From Bacteroidales bacterium UBA1182 (GTDB lineage: Bacteria; Bacteroidota; Bacteroidia; Bacteroidales; Bacteroidaceae): a stretch of DNA of 50,798 bases. Positions 35,275 to 42,957 of this stretch are shown piece after piece. Position 1 is the first letter of the stretch, and every line of letters begins with the position of its first letter. The position numbers and the translations under genes were made by a program. The stretch is from assembly GCA_002310015.1 (NCBI GenBank), contig DBYQ01000003.1, positions 1 to 50,798 of the forward strand, in the 5' to 3' direction. The notes beneath the pieces were generated by a model, which was not told where the DNA came from, did no database searches, and saw only the letters and a program-made list of their open reading frames with translations.

Positions 35275-35589
35275 ATGGCTGAAAAGTTTGACATAGAGGA
35301 AAAGATAGTAGAGGTACTCAAGACGGTATATGACCCTGAGATACCGGTTGATATCTACAACTTGGGGCTGATATACAAGATAGATGTCGATGATGATGCT
35401 AATGCAGTCATTGACATGACGCTCACGGCTCCAGGATGCTCTCTGGCAGACTTTATTGTTGAGGATGTACGACTCCGTGTGGAGGGTTTGGAGTGTGTTA
35501 AGTCCGCTACGGTAAATCTGGTGTTTGAGCCGGAGTGGAACAAGGACATGATGAGTGAAGAAGCAAAACTTGAGCTTGGACTGGAATGA
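35275..35589 (+). CDS. DUF59 (MIP18-type) iron-sulfur assembly protein
   Basis: A 104-residue protein of the SufT/PaaD-like family. It contains the motif YDPEIPVDIYNLGLIY followed by MTLTAPGCSLADFIVEDV, with the conserved Cys that family members use in iron-sulfur maturation. It probably helps insert Fe-S clusters in the cytosol. No other suf gene is nearby. Its stop overlaps the lpxH start (ATGA). Confidence 0.9.
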   Translation: MAEKFDIEEKIVEVLKTVYDPEIPVDIYNLGLIYKIDVDDDANAVIDMTLTAPGCSLADFIVEDVRLRVEGLECVKSATVNLVFEPEWNKDMMSEEAKLELGLE

Positions 35590-36350
35590 AAAACGTCTAT
35601 TTTATATCCGATGCCCACTTAGGTTCCTGGGCGCTTGACCACAGGCGCATGCAGGAGCGCAGGTTGGTGCGTTTCCTTGATGATATCAAGGATAAGGCGC
35701 AGGCTGTCTATATGCTTGGCGACATGTTTGATTACTGGTACGAGTATAAGTACGTGGTCCCCAAAGGCTATACACGTTTTTTAGGCAAGATATCGGAACT
35801 TACTGACCATGGAGTTGAAGTGCACTATTTCATCGGCAATCATGATATATGGATGTACGGTTATCTGGAGCGTGAGTGCGGCGTTGTTCTTCACAAGGAG
35901 CCTATAACCGTTGAAATCATGGGTAAGGAGTTTTTCCTGGCCCATGGTGACGGAATGGGTGATCCGAGCCGTATGTTCCGTTTCATGCGTAGCATATTCC
36001 GTAACCGTCTGTGTCAGTTCCTTTATTCATTGTTACCTACTCGATGGAGTATGTGGCTTGGACAGCGTTGGGCACAAAAGAGTATGGTTGACCATCGCCT
36101 TGAAGGAGGTGACAAATACTTGGGTGAGGATAAGGAGTTTCAGGTACTTTATGCCAAGGAGTATCTCAAGACTCATCCTGATATAAACTATTTCATTTTC
36201 GGACATCGTCACATTGAACTTGACCTTATGCTCAGCCACTCCTGCCGTATGCTTATCATAGGTGATTGGATAAGCCAATATACCTACGTTGTGTTTGACG
36301 GCAAAACCCTCACCATGCACAACTACCTGGAAGGAGGAGAGAATATATAA
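35586..36350 (+). CDS. lpxH: UDP-2,3-diacylglucosamine diphosphatase-type metallophosphoesterase
   Basis: Probably hydrolyses UDP-2,3-diacylglucosamine to lipid X in lipid A synthesis at the inner membrane. The 254 residues hold all calcineurin-like metal motifs: SDAHLG (Asp9, His11), LGDMFDYW (Asp46), IGNHD, AHGDGMGD and FGHRH. Bacteroidetes LpxH homologues are of this length. The stop codon TAA at 36348-36350 runs directly into a GAAAATT repeat element. It is the last gene of the efp-radC-DUF59-lpxH run. Confidence 0.9.
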   Translation: MKNVYFISDAHLGSWALDHRRMQERRLVRFLDDIKDKAQAVYMLGDMFDYWYEYKYVVPKGYTRFLGKISELTDHGVEVHYFIGNHDIWMYGYLERECGVVLHKEPITVEIMGKEFFLAHGDGMGDPSRMFRFMRSIFRNRLCQFLYSLLPTRWSMWLGQRWAQKSMVDHRLEGGDKYLGEDKEFQVLYAKEYLKTHPDINYFIFGHRHIELDLMLSHSCRMLIIGDWISQYTYVVFDGKTLTMHNYLEGGENI

Positions 36351-36469
36351 TTGAGAATTGAAAATTGAAAATTGAAAATTACACGCACCTGCGTAAAACC
36401 CGCGACATTAAAAAATGACGATCCGAAGGACCGTCATTTTTTATAATTTTCAATTTTCAATTTTCAATT
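36351..36469. repeat. GAAAATT repeat element 1 with internal terminator
   Basis: A 25-bp arm of AATTGAAA-type units at 36356-36380 is perfectly inverted at 36445-36469. Between them lie the small palindrome ACGCACCTGCGT (36383-36394) and a bidirectional terminator hairpin (36410-36443). The element fills the space between convergent lpxH and ackA and begins at the lpxH stop. Its right arm contains the ackA stop codon. Confidence 0.85.
36410..36443. terminator. Bidirectional terminator between lpxH and ackA
   Basis: AAAAATGACGATCC pairs with GGACCGTCATTTTT around GAA with one mismatch. A and T tracts on both sides let it work in both directions. Confidence 0.85.
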
Positions 36470-37663
36470 GATCAGCGCAAGAGTATCTTGCGCGATCATC
36501 AGTTCCTCATCGGTGGGTAGAACTACTACCTTGACTTTTGAGTCCGCAGTGCTGATGATTCCGTCCTTGCCGAACATGATCTTGGCGTTCTGCTCCTTGT
36601 CAAGCTTGATGCCCAGGAACTCCATGTTCTCGCATACGGCCTCACGAACCTCATGACGGTTCTCGCCAACGCCGCCGGTAAAGATGATTACATCCACGCC
36701 ACCCATTGCGGCTGCGAATGCGCCGATGTATTTCTTAATACGGTAAGCGTACATCTTCTTGGCCAGGGCAGCTCGCTCGTTGCCGGCCTCCATTGAAGCT
36801 GTAACCTCACGCATATCAGATGATACGCCCGATATTCCCAGCAGACCTGATTTCTTGTTCAGCAGATTTGACATACCGGTGCTGTCCAGTCCCTCCTTCT
36901 CCATGAGGAATGTCACTGCGCCGCCGTCAATGTCACCGCTGCGGGTGCCCATCATGATGCCCTCAAGCGGAGTGAGGCCCATTGTAGTGTCAACGCTCTT
37001 GCCGTCCTTTACTGCAGTGATTGAACCTCCGTTTCCAATGTGGCAGGTGATAACCTTTGAGCCCTCAACCGGCATATTCAGATACTTGAATATCTCACCT
37101 GAAACAAAGCGGTGTGATGTTCCGTGGAATCCGTAACGTCGAACTCCGTATTTCTGATACAGTTCATAGGGGATGGCGTACAGATAAGCGTAGTCAGGCA
37201 TGGTCTGATGGAAAGCGGTATCAAACACACCTACCTGCGGAATGTTGGGGAGTAACTCGCTTACTGCGTTCACGCCCTTAAGGTTGGCGGGGTTGTGCAG
37301 GGGAGCCAGGTCATTGCATGCTGCGAATGCCTCAAGCACCTCTGGGGTAAGCAGAACGCTCTTGTTGAATTTTTCGCCTCCGTGCACCATGCGGTGACCT
37401 ACGGCGTTGAGCTCGTTAAGTGACTTGAGCACGGCATACTTACCGGTTGTGAGCACCTCAAAAATGAACTTTACTCCGCATGTATGTTCCGGAATCTCCT
37501 TTTCGATGATAACCTTCTCGCCATTGGCATCGGTCAATTTGAGGAAAGAACCCTTCATTCCAATCTTTTCTATTCCACCCTGTGCGATGACATCATTCTT
37601 GTCCATGTCAAACAGCTTGTACTTGATTGACGAGCTGCCGCAGTTCAAAACCAGAATCTTCAT
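36464..37663 (-). CDS. ackA: Acetate kinase
   Basis: Converts acetyl phosphate and ADP to acetate and ATP, the energy-yielding end of fermentation. The 399 residues begin with MKILVLNCGSSSIKYKLFDM, include GHRMVHGGE, FHGTSHRFV and CHIGNGGSITAVKDG, and show the family length. It lies 5 nt after pta in a pta-ackA operon. The last codon and stop (AAT TGA) fall inside the inverted repeat element that follows, so the C-terminal Asn is encoded by repeat DNA. Confidence 0.97.
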   Translation of the reverse strand: MKILVLNCGSSSIKYKLFDMDKNDVIAQGGIEKIGMKGSFLKLTDANGEKVIIEKEIPEHTCGVKFIFEVLTTGKYAVLKSLNELNAVGHRMVHGGEKFNKSVLLTPEVLEAFAACNDLAPLHNPANLKGVNAVSELLPNIPQVGVFDTAFHQTMPDYAYLYAIPYELYQKYGVRRYGFHGTSHRFVSGEIFKYLNMPVEGSKVITCHIGNGGSITAVKDGKSVDTTMGLTPLEGIMMGTRSGDIDGGAVTFLMEKEGLDSTGMSNLLNKKSGLLGISGVSSDMREVTASMEAGNERAALAKKMYAYRIKKYIGAFAAAMGGVDVIIFTGGVGENRHEVREAVCENMEFLGIKLDKEQNAKIMFGKDGIISTADSKVKVVVLPTDEELMIAQDTLALIN

Positions 37664-37668
37664 AGTGA

Positions 37669-38682
37669 TTATGCCTTTTTAGCTGCCATTGCCTGATTGG
37701 CTGTGACAGCAATCATCTTATATACGTCATCAACTGAGCAACCGCGTGACAGGTCGTTCACGGGGCGTGCAATACCCTGAAGGATTGGGCCGATGGCCTC
37801 AGCATTGCCTATGCGCTGAACCAGTTTGTATGCTATGTTACCTACCTCAAGGTTGGGGAATACCAATACGTTGGCCTTGCCTGCAATCTCTGAACCGGGG
37901 GCCTTGCTTGCGCCTACAGAAGGAACGATAGCGGCATCGGCCTGGAGTTCACCGTCAATTTTGAGGGTGGGGGCAAGTTCCTTTGCTTTCTGGAGTGCAG
38001 TAGTAACTTTGTCAACGACCTCATGCTTGGCAGAACCCTTGGTTGAGAAACTCAGCATAGCCACGCGGGGCTCTGCGAATCCTGCTACGGCTGTTGCTGT
38101 TCCGGCTGATGCAACGGCAATCTGTGCCAGCTGGTCTGCATCAGGAACAGGGGTAACGGCGCAGTCTGCAAATACCATTATGCCGTTCTCACCGTACTGC
38201 GGGGTCTTGGTCAGCATGATGAATGCGCCTGATACCACTGATATGCCGGGAGCGGTCTTGATTATCTGGAGTGCAGGGCGGAGCACATTGCCTGTGGTAT
38301 TACGTGCACCAGCCAACTGGCCGTCGGCATCACCGTTCTTTATGATGAGGCAACCCAGGTAGAGGGGATCAAGCACTTTCTTCTGTGCTTCTTCAATTGT
38401 CATGCCCTTGTTCTTTCTGAGTTCAAACAGCAGGTTTGCATAATAGTCTTTCTTGGGGTTGTTCTCAGGGTCAATGATTGTGGCCTTTGAGATGTTCTTG
38501 AGACCCCACTCGGCGGCAAGTCCTTCAATCTCTGATTTGTTACCAATAATAATAAGGTCTGCCACACCGTCTGCCAGAACCCTGTCAGCTGCCTTGAGCG
38601 TACGTTCCTCAGTGCCCTCTGGCAGCACAATGCGCTGCTTGTTTTTCTTAGCCCGCGCAATAATCTGCTCCATTAATTCCAT
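37669..38682 (-). CDS. pta: Phosphate acetyltransferase
   Basis: Converts acetyl-CoA to acetyl phosphate. The 337 residues make the short form without the N-terminal regulatory DRTGG domain of E. coli Pta. The start is set at ATG 38682 (MELMEQIIARAKKN); an ATG three codons later is also possible and the frame is open 15 codons upstream. Motifs include RIVLPEGTEERTLKAA, GNVLRPALQIIKTAPG and PVNDLSRGC near the C-terminus. It is the first gene of the pta-ackA operon. No consensus promoter is evident in the repeat-rich region upstream. Confidence 0.96.
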   Translation of the reverse strand: MELMEQIIARAKKNKQRIVLPEGTEERTLKAADRVLADGVADLIIIGNKSEIEGLAAEWGLKNISKATIIDPENNPKKDYYANLLFELRKNKGMTIEEAQKKVLDPLYLGCLIIKNGDADGQLAGARNTTGNVLRPALQIIKTAPGISVVSGAFIMLTKTPQYGENGIMVFADCAVTPVPDADQLAQIAVASAGTATAVAGFAEPRVAMLSFSTKGSAKHEVVDKVTTALQKAKELAPTLKIDGELQADAAIVPSVGASKAPGSEIAGKANVLVFPNLEVGNIAYKLVQRIGNAEAIGPILQGIARPVNDLSRGCSVDDVYKMIAVTANQAMAAKKA

Positions 38683-38765
38683 AGCGATATATATTAAATT
38701 GCAATCTCCACTTAGCAAAAGCGCCACAAAATTACACTTTTTCCCAATACCCCCACCTTAAATTA

Positions 38766-38817
38766 TAATTAATTGAGAATTGAAAATTGAAAAATGAGAA
38801 AACGCAGGTACTGACGT
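38766..38817. repeat. GAAAATT repeat element 2 (single arm)
   Basis: Units of the AATTGAGAATTGAAAATTG type run from about 38770 to 38800 and end in ACGCAGGTACTGACGT, related to the core palindromes of elements 1 and 3. No matching inverted arm follows. Instead a G+C-rich hairpin cluster begins. The element is 84 nt upstream of the pta start. Confidence 0.75.
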
Positions 38818-38845
38818 ATTGGGGCGAGCGAGTCCTCGAGCGAGA

Positions 38846-38896
38846 GCGGCCGGAGGCCGCCAAGCTCCCAAAGGGAGCGCATTTGCTGTGGCAAAT
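38846..38896. repeat. Cluster of three small palindromes
   Basis: Three perfect 6-bp stems follow one another: GCGGCC/GGCCGC (38846-38860), GCTCCC/GGGAGC (38864-38878) and ATTTGC/GCAAAT (38881-38896), each with a loop of 3-4 nt. Such arrays are typical of dispersed intergenic repeats rather than coding DNA. No reading frame of note crosses it. Confidence 0.75.
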
Positions 38897-38909
38897 TAAA
38901 ATGAGACCC

Positions 38910-39003
38910 GAGGTCCCGAATTTAATTCTCGGCCCGTCTACAAAAAATGGAGGCCAATGACCTCCATTTTTGTAGCGGGACCGAGGATTGAACTCGGGAC
39001 CTC
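38910..39003. repeat. Imperfect inverted repeat containing a degenerate copy of the tRNA-Met 3' half
   Basis: The plus strand at 38910-38953 reads like the variable loop, T-arm and acceptor end of the neighbouring tRNA-Met plus its trailer (GAGGTCCCGA...TTAATTCTCGG...CTACAAAAA). The true copy is on the minus strand at 38961-39003. The arms are about 44 and 43 nt around a 7-nt centre. Three internal differences are all transitions, with a one-base shift near the acceptor end. Confidence 0.85.
38943..38971 (-). terminator. Terminator of the tRNA-Met gene
   Basis: An 11-bp perfect stem AAAAATGGAGG/CCTCCATTTTT with the loop CCAATGA, directly after the tRNA end. The A/T flanks allow termination in both directions. 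It forms the centre of the larger inverted repeat. Confidence 0.8.
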
Positions 39004-39046
39004 ATGATTATGAATCATGCGCTCTAACCAGCTGAGCTATCCCGCC
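38973..39046 (-). tRNA. tRNA-Met (anticodon CAU)
   Basis: A 74-nt cloverleaf on the minus strand: acceptor GGCGGGA/TCCCGCT (with a G-U pair at 1-72) and discriminator A, D-stem GCTC/GAGC, anticodon stem CATGA/TCATG around TTCATAA, five-base variable loop, T-stem CCGAG/CTCGG. The anticodon is CAU. It lacks initiator features, so it is elongator Met, or less likely a lysidine-modified Ile2. CCA is not encoded. Confidence 0.95.
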
Positions 39047-39067
39047 ATCACTTTACTTAAGCGGGTG

Positions 39068-39075
39068 CAAAGGTA
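39068..39075 (-). promoter_or_regulatory. -7 box of the tRNA-Met gene
   Basis: TACCTTTG on the minus strand matches TAnnTTTG and lies 21 nt before the tRNA 5' end. Confidence 0.6.
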
Positions 39076-39182
39076 ATGTTCTTTTTTTATATCTGCAACT
39101 TTTATCTGTCATATTTTTGTTTGAAAAATGTGTCCGATTATTTTGGAAATCAAACTATTTTAATATTTCTTTGCAATTAGAA

Positions 39183-39218
39183 CCTAAGCGGGATCTGGAC
39201 GTGATGTTTTGTCCCGCC
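39183..39218. repeat. Hairpin with tRNA-Met acceptor-like ends upstream of the START-like gene
   Basis: On the minus strand the segment starts GGCGGGA and ends TCCCGCTTA, nearly the two acceptor strands of the adjacent tRNA-Met, with about 19 nt between the stem arms. It could be a leader hairpin for the plus-strand gene at 39237 or a relic of a deleted tRNA copy. Confidence 0.4.
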
Positions 39219-39236
39219 AAATGAAAAATTATTGCT

Positions 39237-39638
39237 ATGATTACGGAGAAAACAATACCTGCCAAGACTAAGGTCGTTTTAGAATATGTGTTGAGTTCGC
39301 AGTCTGTCCCTATGATTTGGGAAACAATAGCTACTGCGCCGGGTCTTACCTCATGGTTCGCGGATAATGTCCAGGCTGATGGCAAGAACTTTCAATTTAC
39401 CTGGGGAAAACATGAGTCACGTGTGGCAGAACTGATTAATTGTCGCCAAAATACGTATGTGCGTTTTCATTGGCTTGATGATGAGCCGGGTACTTACTTT
39501 GAGATACGCATTGCTAAAAATGACTTAACGTCAAATTATTCTCTGGAAATAATTGATTTTGCTGATTCTGGTGCTGAAGATGAGGTTCGTAGTCTTTGGG
39601 ATACATCAATGGATGCGTTGAGGCGCTGTGGTTTGTAA
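39237..39638 (+). CDS. START-like domain protein
   Basis: A 133-residue protein of the SRPBCC/START-like superfamily, close to AHSA1-type proteins of Bacteroidetes. Recognisable features are the N-terminal EYVLSSQSVPMIWETIATAPGL helix-strand, TSWFADNV, FTWG, and the C-terminal helix EDEVRSLWDTSMDALR. Such folds bind hydrophobic ligands or act as co-chaperones; the ligand is unknown. It is cytosolic with no signal peptide. The upstream DNA has an imperfect -7 match (TTTCTTTG). A hairpin at 39684-39713 separates it from the next gene. Confidence 0.82.
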   Translation: MITEKTIPAKTKVVLEYVLSSQSVPMIWETIATAPGLTSWFADNVQADGKNFQFTWGKHESRVAELINCRQNTYVRFHWLDDEPGTYFEIRIAKNDLTSNYSLEIIDFADSGAEDEVRSLWDTSMDALRRCGL

Positions 39639-39683
39639 AACACACGGTCTTTTTTTGCATAAGTTTCCTAATTGTAGTACCTT

Positions 39684-39713
39684 GAGGCTTCGCCAGAAAA
39701 TACGCGTCGCCTC
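39684..39713. promoter_or_regulatory. Hairpin between the START-like gene and the LptF/G gene
   Basis: GAGGC-TT-CGC pairs with GCG-TC-GCCTC around a 10-nt loop, followed by an A-rich tract. It may be a weak terminator; no strong T tract follows. Confidence 0.35.
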
Positions 39714-39758
39714 GGAATAAAAAATGACCTTGTCCTTTTTTCTTCTCTCGGCTTGTAG

Positions 39759-39766
39759 TATCTTTG
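39759..39766 (+). promoter_or_regulatory. -7 box for the LptF/G-family gene
   Basis: TATCTTTG, matching TAnnTTTG, 27 nt before the ATG at 39793. Confidence 0.6.
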
Positions 39767-39792
39767 CAGGTTGGAAATTTTTGCATTCTTGA

Positions 39793-41673
39793 ATGAGACC
39801 GAAAAGACTTGATATTTTTATTCTTAAAAGCTTTTTGCTGCTGTTCGTGGCGGCATTTGCCATCTGTCTTTTCGTGTTGTTGATGAATGTGCTCTGGCGT
39901 TTTGCTGAGGACATAGTCGGTAAAGGTCTTGATTTCCTTTTTCTTGCCAAATTCTTCTGGGAGTTCGCGCTTACGCTTGTACCGCAGGCATTGCCGCTTG
40001 CCGTGCTGATGGCGTCACTCATTACTTTTGGTAATTTTGGAGAGCGTCTGGAACTATTGGCTATGAAAACCGCAGGCATACCCTTGCTCAGGATAATGCG
40101 CCCGGTTTTGCTGTTCTCTGTTTTTTTGGCTGGCGTCTCATTCTACTTTCAGAATGTGACGGTGCCTCGTGCCGCCCAAAAACTCTTTTCCATCATATTC
40201 TCAATAAATGAGAAGAGCCCGGAACTGGAAATACCTGAGGGCGTATTTTACAGTCAGATCAAGGGTTATAATATGTATGTCAGGCATAAGAACTTTGATA
40301 CTGGCTTTATGTATGATGTCACCATATATGACTTCAGTGACGGGTATGACAAGATGAGCGTTATCGTATCGGATTCCGCTAATATGGAAACTACGGCCGA
40401 TAGGCAGCATATCTATCTGCATCTGTACAGCGGAGAGCAGTTCGGTCAGGATGATAATGTGGAGAGCCAAGGCAAGCCGTACAGACGAGAGGGGTTCCGT
40501 GAAAAACATATCCTGCTTGAATTCAATTCTGACATGAAAGAGGCACCGGAGGGATTGGTCAGTTCTCAGGCAATGAGCAAAAATATGAATGAAATAAAGC
40601 AAACGATAGATTCATTATCTTCTAATCAGGACAGTATAGGACGCGGTAATCTAATTGATTACAGAGCTGCGGCTTTAAGTACATTCCGGATGAACAAGTC
40701 TGATTCGGCGGCATTTGAAAAGTTGGTCTCAAAAACCATTAATGCTGATAGCGTTTATGTGGTTTCAAGCCGCAACAGGCAGGTTGACATTAAGAACGGT
40801 ATGCGTACAAAGATACAGAACCAGGCAAGTGAATTGGCTATAAAGAGTACCAATATGTATGTTGGCGACAGAATCATACGCAAGCACTGGATTGAATGGA
40901 TGAAAAAGATAACCAATGCGCTTTCCATATTGATATTTTTCTTTATTGGAGCTCCGTTGGGTGCTATCATCAGAAAGGGAGGTTTGGGCGTGCCTGTAAT
41001 AATATCGGTATTTACATTCATACTTTTCTATATTACATCCGTATCAGGTGAAAAGATGTATCGTGAAGGTGAATGGAGTATTGTGGGATGTTGGTTCAGC
41101 GTAATGGTCCTGTCTCCTCTCAGCGTGTTCTTTACGGTAAAGGCAAACGGTGATTCCACTCTGTTCCAATGGGATGTTGTTTTAGAGTTTTTCCGTTACT
41201 GGTTTGGAACTAAGGTGAACCGCAATATTGTACGTAAGGATGTGGTGATTGATGAACCTGACAGGGAAAAGTGTATTGAGGCTCTTTACGACATAAAACG
41301 TCGTAGCGTTGCGTTAGCGCAATCCAAGATGCTATGCTCGGTACCCGATTACCGTAAGTTGTTCTTCGGTTCTGTCGATGCATCTGAACTGACGGACTTG
41401 GGAGCGGAGTTGGACAAGTTGATTATGGAGATGGGTAATAGCCGGGACAGGGTTGAGTTGGATTTCTTGAATGGTTTTCCTATCTTGCAAATTCATGGTG
41501 TTCTGCCTCCTTTTGCCAAGAAATGGGCAAATATGATGGTAGGGATAGTCTTTCCGCTTGGGCTGTTGTTTGAACTCAGGGCGTGGCTGTTTACCCGAAA
41601 ACTCAAACGGCAGATGGTCAAGACTGCTCAAACGGCAGAGAATCTTATTGAATATATGACAAACAACAAATAA
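39793..41673 (+). CDS. LptF/LptG (YjgP/YjgQ) family permease
   Basis: A transmembrane subunit of the LptBFGC complex that extracts lipopolysaccharide from the inner membrane. The 626 residues exceed the about 360 of E. coli LptF or LptG, as is usual in Bacteroidetes. N-terminal segments (RLDIFILKSFLLLFVAAF, then LVPQALPLAVLMASLITFG) and a C-terminal pair around GAPLGAIIRKGGLGVPVI are the family hallmarks. A large periplasmic domain lies between, and an extra domain with one more hydrophobic segment ends the protein. It is not possible to tell LptF from LptG. aspC follows 4 nt downstream. Confidence 0.9.
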   Translation: MRPKRLDIFILKSFLLLFVAAFAICLFVLLMNVLWRFAEDIVGKGLDFLFLAKFFWEFALTLVPQALPLAVLMASLITFGNFGERLELLAMKTAGIPLLRIMRPVLLFSVFLAGVSFYFQNVTVPRAAQKLFSIIFSINEKSPELEIPEGVFYSQIKGYNMYVRHKNFDTGFMYDVTIYDFSDGYDKMSVIVSDSANMETTADRQHIYLHLYSGEQFGQDDNVESQGKPYRREGFREKHILLEFNSDMKEAPEGLVSSQAMSKNMNEIKQTIDSLSSNQDSIGRGNLIDYRAAALSTFRMNKSDSAAFEKLVSKTINADSVYVVSSRNRQVDIKNGMRTKIQNQASELAIKSTNMYVGDRIIRKHWIEWMKKITNALSILIFFFIGAPLGAIIRKGGLGVPVIISVFTFILFYITSVSGEKMYREGEWSIVGCWFSVMVLSPLSVFFTVKANGDSTLFQWDVVLEFFRYWFGTKVNRNIVRKDVVIDEPDREKCIEALYDIKRRSVALAQSKMLCSVPDYRKLFFGSVDASELTDLGAELDKLIMEMGNSRDRVELDFLNGFPILQIHGVLPPFAKKWANMMVGIVFPLGLLFELRAWLFTRKLKRQMVKTAQTAENLIEYMTNNK

Positions 41674-41677
41674 AAAA

Positions 41678-42868
41678 ATGGCACAGATTTCAGATCGAGT
41701 CAACAGACTCGCGGCATCGGCAACTTTTGCCATGTTGCAGAAAAGTAACGAATTGTCGGCACAGGGTGTCGATGTTGTTAACATGAGTGTAGGCGAACCG
41801 GATTTCAATACGCCTGATTATGTGAAAAAGGCAGCTGTTGATGCTGTGGAGCAGAACTACTCAAAATACTCACCCGTTCCGGGTTATATGTGGCTGCGCA
41901 AAGCTTGCTCTGACAAACTTAAACGTGAGAACAATCTTGATTATGCACCCGCAGAGATATTGGTTTCTACAGGAGCCAAACAGTCTCTCTGTAATGTGAT
42001 TATGGCTATAATAAATCCTGGTGATGAGGTACTGCTTCCTTCTCCCTGCTGGGTTAGTTATCCTGAGATGGTTAAACTGGCTGGCGGCGTTCCCGTTGCT
42101 ATCCGGGCAGGTATTGATCAGGACTTCAAGGTTACTGCGGAACAGGTTGAGGCAGCCATCACACCTAAGACAAAGGCTATTATGATATGCTCACCTTCTA
42201 ATCCTACCGGTTCTGTTTACAGTAGGGAGGAACTTGAGTCTATAGCAAAGGTTCTTAACAAATATCCCGATGTATTTATTGTATCGGATGAGATATATGA
42301 GCATATCAACTTTATCGGCGGTCACCAGAGTATGGCTCAGTTCGTTGACAAGGATCGTATTGCCGTTATCAACGGTGTTTCCAAGGCTTATGCAATGACG
42401 GGATGGCGTATAGGTTTTATGGCTGGTCCGGAGTGGCTTGTCAAGGCTTGTAACAAACTGCAGGGTCAATATACAAGTGGAACATGCTCTGTAGCCCAGA
42501 AGGCTGCTCAGGTCGCATTTGACGGCCCGCAGGATGATGTGGAAAAGATGCGTCAGGTGTTCCAGAAACGTCGTGACCTGATTGTTTCCTTGGCTAAGGA
42601 GGTTCCTGGTTTTGAGGTTAACAATCCTCAGGGTGCATTCTATCTGTTCCCCAAGTGTGATTCTTACTTTGGTAAGCGTTATGGGGACAAGGTGATTAAC
42701 AGCGCTGAAGACCTGGCTATGTACCTGCTTGAGGTTGGTCATGTGGCAACAGTAGGCGGGACGGCTTTTGGCTCTCCTGAGTGCATACGTTTCAGCTATG
42801 CTACAAGTGAGGATAAGATTAAGGAGGCTTTCCGTCGCGTAAAGGAGGCACTTGCCAACCTGAAATGA
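41678..42868 (+). CDS. aspC: Pyridoxal phosphate-dependent aspartate aminotransferase (class I/II)
   Basis: Transfers the amino group of aspartate, and perhaps other amino acids, to 2-oxoglutarate. The 396 residues include MSVGEPDFNTPDYVKKA, STGAKQSLCN, ICSPSNPTGSVYSREEL, VSDEIYEHI and the PLP-lysine region GVSKAYAMTGWRIGF. This matches the AspC subgroup Ib of thermophiles and Bacteroidetes. The gene starts 4 nt after the permease gene, so the two are co-transcribed without an evident functional link. Two hairpins follow its stop. Confidence 0.93.
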   Translation: MAQISDRVNRLAASATFAMLQKSNELSAQGVDVVNMSVGEPDFNTPDYVKKAAVDAVEQNYSKYSPVPGYMWLRKACSDKLKRENNLDYAPAEILVSTGAKQSLCNVIMAIINPGDEVLLPSPCWVSYPEMVKLAGGVPVAIRAGIDQDFKVTAEQVEAAITPKTKAIMICSPSNPTGSVYSREELESIAKVLNKYPDVFIVSDEIYEHINFIGGHQSMAQFVDKDRIAVINGVSKAYAMTGWRIGFMAGPEWLVKACNKLQGQYTSGTCSVAQKAAQVAFDGPQDDVEKMRQVFQKRRDLIVSLAKEVPGFEVNNPQGAFYLFPKCDSYFGKRYGDKVINSAEDLAMYLLEVGHVATVGGTAFGSPECIRFSYATSEDKIKEAFRRVKEALANLK

Positions 42869-42873
42869 AAATA

Positions 42874-42935
42874 AAGGTGCTCAATACGGGCACCTTCATA
42901 ATAAAAGCGAGGATTCCGGATGGGATCCTCGCTTT
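42874..42935. terminator. Double hairpin terminator between aspC and the ferredoxin gene
   Basis: AAGGTGC/GCACCTT (42874-42880 and 42890-42896) is followed by a perfect 11-bp stem AAAGCGAGGAT/ATCCTCGCTTT (42904-42914 and 42925-42935). The second stem is flanked by A and T runs and fits bidirectional termination for these convergent genes. Confidence 0.8.
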
Positions 42936-42957
42936 GTGTCTGTTTTCCTCCTTGGAA

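Noticed and set aside
38700..39240. CRISPR array suggested by repeated AATTGAAA units and hairpins
   Set aside because: The units are contiguous without unique spacers, and no cas gene is present.
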